Source of the DNA: Bactericera cockerelli
Lineage: Eukaryota; Arthropoda; Insecta; Hemiptera; Triozidae
NCBI GenBank assembly: GCA_024516035.1
Contig: CM044959.1
Location: 19,054,525 to 19,118,524 of the forward strand
Direction of reading: 5' to 3'
DNA: 64,000 bases
Shown here one piece after another: positions 59,801 through 64,000 of the stretch. The first letter of the stretch is position 1; each line of letters begins with the position of its first letter. Made by a program: the position numbers and the translations under genes. The notes under the pieces are model-generated. The model ran no database searches, was not told the DNA's origin, and saw nothing but the letters and a program-made list of their open reading frames with translations.

Positions 59801-62800
59801 TATAAAATTATAAGGCTGGAATTTTATTGGCAAATGCATTCTCATTATGACTCATATGAGAACTCTTTTTGGACCCAAAAAATCAATTCCATAGGACTGT
59901 GTGTACACCTACATAATATATCTTCTATGAGGATTTCGTCTAAAACTAGGCTCAAGAATTCTCGAACTTAATCTAGGGTCTCTAGTCTCTAGGCAACTTC
60001 ATTTGAATACTAATAGAAAAACTTGAGTTGACCATACTTTTGGATTTATGGAAAAAGGAAATTGCAAATCTCCTTTTTTATCAAATTTATTTTTTTAATC
60101 CATTTGGAAAGAATTAATGTTTTTTTAATTAAAACCTGACGAGGATACACAATACACATTTATTTCCTTGCCAAGTAATTTCATTTGGCAATAGATTCTA
60201 TGTGTGTACCAATAAATGACATTTTACATGATTATTTTTTGTACTTGTTGATGTTATTTCGTTTTTTGCTTAATCTTTGGATTTGTTAAATCGATTGATA
60301 TTCTCTTTGATTTTTTTTTTTCAGAAAAATATTCATTTGGTTTTGTTAATAGGTAATACTCATTTGAGTATATCTGAAGATTTTAATAGATCATAATGCA
60401 ATCACAGAATTTTGCTTTTTTATGTTTTGAATATGATATTTCTTTTGGTATTAATTAGTGACACTTTTAGTTCCTTAAAAGGTTTAAACTTAAGAAAAAG
60501 TTCTATAATGTTCATAAAGTAAACAAATCATTCATCTCTATTGCTGGGATACCTTTCCTATGTTCACAAAGTTTGCATCCTCATTTCGACCCTTGTCGAA
60601 AGAGGACGCCATTTTGTTGTCACACGCTCTGTCTCTCTCAATGTTCTGTCTCTACAGGAATTTGCATTCATTTCAATCATAAGTATCAGGGAATTTATTT
60701 TTCTCTCTCTTTTATACAGGAATTTTTTCAATTCAGTTTTACTTTATCTCCCAGAGAGATCCTCTCTCCCTTCTGACACCACCTCAATCGCTCAGTTCTC
60801 CCAGTTAAAAGGTTTTTCTCTCACTGCACATTCCCCTCTCCTTGGCATTGTCTTGATTATTTTCCCTCTAATCTTCAACAATTAACATCACACTTTTTTT
60901 TTAATTTGCGAGAAAAAATCCTAATGGCATTTCCATAAAACTTTTTTTTAATCTTTCCTCTCATTTCAATTTTCATTTACTACCGCTTTCACGATGATTG
61001 CATCAATTTGCCTGTCATATCCACTAGAGAAAATATGTAAATTTGTCCGTAGACAGGTTTAACATAATCTTCATCTAGAAAATTCTATATCCTGAAGATC
61101 CATGTTCATATTGCCAATCATTTACTTTCCTGCTTATTGAGAATGGTATTATAATTTCATAGTTATCATGACGATACAGATAGACTATAGAACAATCACT
61201 TTTATATTGATATTTTTACGAGTTTAAATTATATGAACACTTTTCACCTACTTGTTGTATTTTTTCGTTAACCTACATATTTCATACAGATGTTAGACAC
61301 AAGTTTGAGTTACAAAATGATCAACGATAATTCCTGCATTACCAACAATATTGTATAAAAAAATTAATAAAATACCCGTTCATATTCATATTGCAAATAA
61401 TATTGATCCAGATAGCCTCAAAGATAGCTACAATGTTGCGAAAACAGAAAATATAATTGCCAACAGAAGCTTTCTTCTTGAAGTTAAAACCAATTTCATG
61501 AACTATCTTCATAGCAACACGGTGTACGTGTTTCTTGTGTGATTTATATTTTTTAATGAGATATATTTCGATAGTGTCAATCATATCCATTATGTTTTCA
61601 AACATTGATATAAATTTAATTAAAAATTGGATTCATTGTGGTTGATAATAATTCTCTATTACTTGTAAAAAAATGTTCCTATACACTCCGGCCACCACGA
61701 GTATTGCAGAAAGAACTTCTCTGAACAATCAAGTCGTGTTCCCCTACTTTGCAGTGATGAAATCGACCAACTTGTACGTCTAATCCATTGTTGAAATGGT
61801 TGGGAACGTTCTCATTCCTGGTGACTTTTCCTTTCATTTAGGATCAAGCCTTCAACATTTGCCTCACTATATAATATATATTAGTAGTCACTGTTGCATC
61901 ACTATGATTCTCTTTATTGAGTATTTGCACTATTATTATTATTATATTATTATTTTCCTGTAAGAAGAAGTTACCAAGCCCAATTCATTTTTGAGAAATT
62001 AAAAATGATTTTTTGATGGTGTTTAAGATACATAATTATGTTGTTGAGTTTGATCAAAGACTCCTACCAAAATTCTACTTATCAAAATGAAAAGCTGATC
62101 CCATTCTCTAGCTTTTCCTCAAATTTCTTGAAATCAATCATTCATTTGTTCTTGCAGCTGACACAAATCGAATGTTTTCAAACATCCTGTTAAACTTTAT
62201 TCAGTAAATTTTAAATCTAATTTTGATGACAATGGAAGAAATAGAAACGATAACGGGTTGCGAGGGGGGCTCACATTTCCTACATGGGAAAAGATTAACA
62301 ATTGGATCTACTCTAATCAAACATGACTAATGCCAAGATTCAATATTTTGTCAACAACGTCTCCCTGACTGTGATTTATCTCACTTTAATATTTAATATT
62401 TACGCGTGACGAACTGAAAAATGTGAATTTTAAACCCTTATTTCTGATTTTATCCTTCACTTTCTCACCGGGATTTCCTGAAGTCAAAACAGTGGGTGCT
62501 CTCTGTTTGTACTTTTTGTTTTATCACCGTTGATAATATCTGTAATGCATGTTCAAATATCTGTGACCATAAAGTTAGTAGAAGATTTTGGAGATTTCTC
62601 AATAGGTTTAGTTGCAAACACACTCAATACAACTTTAATGCAATTTTGATTTTCATAAAGTATAACATAGATATTTCAAGCGTCACATAAATATTCTCCC
62701 ACATTGTTGTCATTATGCTAAATTTATATCATATTTGCTCCACAATGTCTACAAAGCTACTAGGCATAGCAGGAAATTTGAGCCATGCAAATATTCTCAC

Positions 62801-63084
62801 GTGAGATGATGCAGTTTTGCAGAGTTTTTGTTTCCATAAGTCCATGTATATGCAGAAATGCATACAGAAAGTGCAGGGATATGGACTCGTATATGGGCAA
62901 ATATGCACATTAATTGAATGAAAAGAGGCCTTAGGAGTGACGCAAACAAACATGGATTTACGTGTCAATTTTGTTTCATGTTTGCGGACGTGTAGGCTTT
63001 CTTCTTACTAGCTGTTATCCTACTGGGTGGTTCACATGAATGTTGTGTAACAGGAAATGGCAAGGTGAGAAAGAATTATTAGCG
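56820..63084. other. Intronic AT-rich DNA, 6.3 kb without recognised elements
   Basis: There are T/C-rich stretches at 57100-57250 and 60570-60870 whose frames are low-complexity, and a short GA repeat near 58256-58270. I see no exon, tRNA-like box or inverted-repeat element. The mirr homeodomain exon is not here. Confidence 0.45.
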
Positions 63085-63160
63085 AGCGCGCGATTAGTTC
63101 AGTGGTTAAGCATTCGCTTGCCGTACGGAATATCCCCGGTTTGATCCCCGAAGCCAACAA
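63085..63160 (+). mobile_element. tRNA-derived SINE head, family C
   Basis: GCGCGATTAGTTCAGTGGTT (A box) and CCCCGGTTTGATCCCCG (B box) with GCTTGCCGTACGGAAT between match the layout of the copy at 20596-20670. The body runs towards the gap and cannot be followed. Confidence 0.72.
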
Positions 63161-63206
63161 AAAATTGTATTATAAATTTGGTTACAGTTGTTTGTAAGGG
63201 ATAATT

Positions 63207-63306
63207 NNNNNNNNNNNNNNNNNNNNNNNNNNNNNNNNNNNNNNNNNNNNNNNNNNNNNNNNNNNNNNNNNNNNNNNNNNNNNNNNNNNNNNNNNNNNNN
63301 NNNNNN
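63207..63306. other. Assembly gap, 100 N
   Basis: Exactly 100 N, the conventional placeholder for a gap of unknown length between joined contigs. Confidence 0.99.
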
Positions 63307-64000
63307 ATTTTTTTACCTCCCTCTCATTATTATCCACTAGGAACACGTGTTTGGTAAATTAGTCACAACATAGTATCTAGTTAATTATTAGATTGTTATT
63401 ATTACGTCAATAAAGAGGTGCTACATAATGTTCGAGTAATATCATGGAGGCTCTTTATAAATGGCTCCAGCTTATATAAGTTATACAATAAGCTATCTGA
63501 TTGTTACAATAAATATTATATAATAATCGCCTATTCATATTGTACTATATGTTAGATATTTTTGGTTTATTTGTTCTTAATGTTCATATTACCTATCTTA
63601 CTGTTCTTGTCTGCCAAGTTCTGTTTAGTTGATAGGGAGCAAGATTACATGTTTGTAAAATTCAATGTATTTCAAAATATCCGGGTATCAACATCACTAT
63701 TAATAACATTTCACCTAACATTAACTTCATGACAATAAATTATTATCATCATTATTTATCATTTGACTTTAGTCACGAGTACCATAGAATCTGAGCAAGA
63801 TACACTCTCAGATAGAACTGAACTCCGAAGATATCAGTAATAGCTACCTGATGATAACTCAGGACCATACACAGATATGTATGTAGTTGAGGTATTTACA
63901 AGCATGTATCTCGTGTCACGAGGTAGAAATCATAAAATACCCTATTGAATTACTTCTTCTGCTCCCTATCTCCATGTAATCTAATTTACTTCTCATAAAT
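63307..64000 (+). repeat. Second copy of the 52.33-53.06 kb block
   Basis: The first bases after the gap (a T run, then ACCTCCCTCTCATTATTATC) align with 52331 onward, and the match continues to the last base of the window (CTTCTCATAAAT). Substitutions and short indels are scattered throughout, as between two haplotypes. It probably continues beyond the window. Confidence 0.95.

Larger units (their letters stand above)
42080..64000 (+). other. mirr: mirr intron, at least 21.9 kb, open at the window end
   Basis: It begins with the donor at 42080. No acceptor followed by homeodomain coding sequence is seen up to 64000. The interval includes LINE tails, MITEs, a large inverted-repeat element, an assembly gap and a duplicated block, each listed separately. 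If the post-gap sequence is misplaced, the true intron length is unknown. Confidence 0.7.

Overview
The window looks like insect nuclear DNA. It is strongly AT-rich, has introns, and is crowded with eukaryotic mobile elements: tRNA-derived and 5S-derived SINEs, Helitrons, Tc1/mariner and pogo-like DNA transposons, large inverted-repeat elements and LINE tails. There are no operons, ribosome binding sites or bacterial genes. A hemipteran host is my guess from the style of the repeats, and that guess is weak. The only host gene I can support is on the + strand: two internal coding exons (35392-35730 and 41973-42079) of an Iroquois-family homeobox gene, best matched to mirror (mirr). The upstream exon with the start codon and the downstream homeodomain exon are not visible. 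Everything after 42079 should therefore be mirr intron, unless the assembly is broken, and everything before 35392 is an upstream intron or 5' flank.

Layout. 1-1.4 kb: a pyrimidine-rich tract, then a 40-bp minisatellite of about 20 copies. 1.4-15 kb: AT-rich DNA with two adjacent near-perfect palindromes, a decayed 5S-derived SINE, several tRNA-derived SINEs from two families, short MITEs and a palindrome split by a SINE. 15.2-17.2 kb: a Tc1-like transposon with one frameshift in its transposase, apparently nested in an older element. 18.5-19.1 kb: a dispersed repeat of unknown class. 19.4-21.6 kb: a 2.2-kb inverted-repeat element with TA target duplication. 25.4-29.6 kb: two Helitrons in opposite orientation flanking a 1.09-kb pogo/Tigger-like element. 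That element has an intact 124-residue ORF joining the DNA-binding end of the transposase to a C-terminal PCNA-binding motif, with the catalytic domain deleted. 35.4-42.1 kb: the mirr exons. 42.1-51 kb: mostly intron with few recognisable transposons. 50.9-51.5 kb: a MITE-like element. 54.5-56.8 kb: a second 2.2-kb inverted-repeat element, carrying a 5S-derived SINE in its loop and itself inserted in the end of a small pogo-like MITE.

The end of the window has an assembly problem. A run of exactly 100 N (63207-63306) is followed by sequence that repeats 52.33-53.06 kb in the same orientation with many small differences. This is most simply an alternative haplotype placed after the gap, or else a real duplication about 11 kb apart.

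Most long open frames here are low-complexity or repeat-derived and do not code. All boundaries and similarities were read by eye, with no database search.
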